Shown here one piece after another: positions 62,090 to 64,000 of a stretch of 64,000 nucleotides of DNA. This DNA comes from Sycobia sp. Sy_11 (lineage: Eukaryota > Arthropoda > Insecta > Hymenoptera > Epichrysomallidae). The notes below the pieces were generated by a model. It made no database searches. It was not told where the DNA came from and saw only the letters and a list, made by a program, of their open reading frames with translations. The position numbers and the translations under genes are program-made. Positions within the stretch are counted from its first letter, which is position 1; each line of letters opens with the position of its first letter. The stretch spans positions 3,077,501 to 3,141,500 of the forward strand of contig JACCIC010000022.1 in assembly GCA_018907035.1 (NCBI GenBank), written 5' to 3'.

Positions 62090-63470
62090 TCCAAAGCTGC
62101 CATTATCTTAATTATGTTCTCGGAATACGCCGTGGCGTATTGCGGCGACGAATAATAACAACGTCTATCGTAACCTTAGCGCGCGCTCGCGCGCGCGTTC
62201 AACCCTCCTCTAATGCTGTGTGTACAATTTGGCCGTTTCACGGCACGACCGCGGGCTTTATTCCTCATCGATTTCGGCGTAAAAGTCGAGCTATTAGAGG
62301 GCGCCTCTAGGACGCCGGTTAATCGCAGTCCTCGTTACACTTTCGTACTATTTAATTTTGATTAACACGGAGGGCGTCCACGTCCCTGCGCTCGCGTTAA
62401 AATAATTATCGCAATTTTCCGAATTACGCCCGATGACGCCACGGTCGGCCATAGCCACTGTACGACTAATATTGGGGGGATTTTTTTCCCCTCCTTACTT
62501 GTTTTAAGATTCGACCAAAGTACGAGTTGATATTTCGACGTTATCTTAGACGAGGCTCGGACTTCGTGGCAGCTCGGGACGTAAAATTACCCGAAGGTTT
62601 GCGAAATCCTCTTTGGAATTACTCGCGTCGCGCCGGTGGAAAAGAAAAGGGTTAGCGTGTCTCTTCGTATAAAAACTTACACACCTACGCCGATAGGTGC
62701 ATACGTGCGCGCACGGAAGGGTCGCATACGGACACGGGTGCTCCCGAGACACCTCGAGAACTGCTTCACCGGGACGAGAGCACGGGCCAGAGCGGGGAAA
62801 CCCGCGAGAATCGATTTTGCCTCCCGTTCCCTCCTTCTCCCGCTCGCTCGCTCCGACTTCGAGCCCTCCGCGACCCCCTTTCCGCCAGCGGCTCGACGGC
62901 ACACTTCCTTCTCGTTCCCCGGTTATGCTCTAGCTCTAGCTCGCGCTCGTCAACCTGCTTCCGTATGACGCTCTTGCCGCGGATACAGTGATATGTGCGA
63001 ACTACGCGCGGAGCGACGTTGCTTTACCGCCGCTGTCGCGCCGACACCGTCCCCGCCCCTTCCCGTTTTTACCGACGCCAGCGACAGGGATCGCTAGTAT
63101 GCAGGCGATGGAGGAAGTCGCGGTGGATTGTTGCGCGCAATGAGAAGACAGACGAGTCGGGGGAGAATCGAGGTCAAGAGTACACCGGAGGTCGCCCCGG
63201 CAGATTTGACCCTTAACTTCGACGGCGCGCGAAGAGCCGGCTGGAGAGCGTCTTCGGGAACGCTCGGCTATACTAATTTATCTTCTCAGTCCCGACCTCG
63301 TAGCTTTTCTTTTCTTTTCTTTTCTTTTCTTTTCTTTTTTTACCGGAATAATTGGCCGCCTCCTTGGTCTAATTCAATTTGCCGAAAGCGAGACGCGGCT
63401 GACCGTAGCTGGAACTTACTACTAGGACGCGCGAACCTAATTTCGTGCCTATCCGTATTCGTTTGAGTTT
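62090..63470. other. Large CpG-rich island
   Basis: About 1.4 kb CpG-rich, including GCGCGCGCTCGCGCGCGCG near 62180. Frames up to 118 codons overlap on both strands and show only Arg/Ser/Pro-rich GC composition. Could be a promoter or enhancer cluster of a neighbouring gene. Confidence 0.4.
63305..63342. repeat. (TTTTC)n pentanucleotide repeat
   Basis: Seven near-perfect TTTTC units ending in T7. Confidence 0.9.
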
Positions 63471-64000
63471 AAACATAAATAATTTACGGTGGAACGTAAA
63501 AATTTTTGCATAAACGATTCAAGCATTGTTACCAAAATATTCAAATCCTCGACAGTCATGTGTATTTTATGAGATTTGCGTCATAGCTGAAGTATAGCAA
63601 TATTTGTTTTAAAAATTCATATCATAATTTTACGATATCTCTATCGTCAACGATACATTATTTTACTTGTTTACAAACATAAAACTTTGAAATTCAGTGG
63701 ATATACTAGTATATATGCTAGATGCTCTATGATCCGCGAAATATCGAGCAACCATAAAGAAATAGCAAAAATAAGTACGATAATGTGGGTTATGCAAATA
63801 TATAAATGCAGAAAATCGGATGTACATATACATGGACAGATACGCACAGAAAATATTCATTGCTAAATAAAGCACACAAATGGCAACAAAATGATGTTTA
63901 TTAAAAACTTATTTAAATACATATTAAACATTCAGATCCGTAGCCGGTCAAGAACGAATGATTTAAAAAAACGCTTGATCCAAATAGCGCTGACCTTCAA
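63471..64000. other. AT-rich noncoding stretch
   Basis: Nothing identified. Confidence 0.5.

Overview
The window looks like nuclear DNA of an insect, most likely a hymenopteran and plausibly an ant. This is inference. It rests on a very AT-rich background broken by CpG-rich islands, a very high density of long pure (AT)n, (AG)n and (AC)n microsatellites, spliceosomal GT-AG introns, an insect-type RNase T2 gene, a tRNA-derived SINE, and small inverted-repeat DNA elements flanked by TA. Nothing suggests bacteria, a virus or an organelle. Gene density is very low: almost all of the 64 kb is intergenic or intronic.

The one gene that can be read end to end is on the + strand at 27726-34298. It is a three-exon secreted RNase T2-family protein of 253 residues, with a signal-peptide exon, a 547-bp core exon and a C-terminal exon. 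The reading frames join exactly across both introns. Only one of the catalytic histidines is kept and the second active-site motif is rewritten, so it looks like an intact but catalytically inactive member of the family (a pseudoenzyme). Inside its 5.4-kb first intron is an unassigned coding-like exon (29354-29587). At 40017-40185 a second + strand gene begins, with an N-terminal membrane segment followed by the start of a SAM-like domain. Its exon ends in a good splice donor and no continuation could be found in the window. A TATA-like site and a possible untranslated first exon lie just upstream (39075-39244).

Mobile DNA is represented by remnants. There is a frameshifted non-LTR reverse transcriptase fragment (25422-25680, - strand) with two diverged repeat pieces beside it (24300-24900). 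A tRNA-headed SINE at 35146-35348 has a clear 13-bp target-site duplication. Two inverted-repeat elements with terminal TA (37603-37845 and 42388-42834) resemble Tc1/mariner-type MITEs, and a long stem-loop lies at 14361-14519. A pair of related repeats (6742-7031 and 45545-45722) each carry a conserved hairpin motif on the - strand that resembles half of a hammerhead ribozyme core, as found in Penelope-like and retrozyme elements.

Layout: 1-2.7 kb AT-rich; 2.7-3.4 kb CpG island; 3.6-4.0 kb diverged tandem duplication; 5-9.6 kb microsatellites and the first hammerhead-like repeat; 12-13.3 kb GC-rich island with four long (AT)n tracts; 14.4 kb stem-loop; 15.8-17 kb and 19.5-20.2 kb CpG islands; 24-25.7 kb retroelement remnants; 27.6-34.4 kb RNase T2-like gene; 35-38 kb SINE, an unexplained GC-elevated segment and a MITE; 39-40.2 kb start of the SAM-like gene; 42.1-42.8 kb 5S-like scrap and MITE; 44-45.7 kb microsatellites and the second hammerhead-like repeat; 47.7-48.7 kb the largest CpG island and possible promoter; 50-53.5 kb and 56.8-58 kb dense microsatellites; 59.3-60.8 kb and 62.1-63.4 kb CpG islands. 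The islands may be promoters, untranslated exons or conserved regulatory DNA of genes whose coding parts lie outside the window, but no coding exon was recognised in them.
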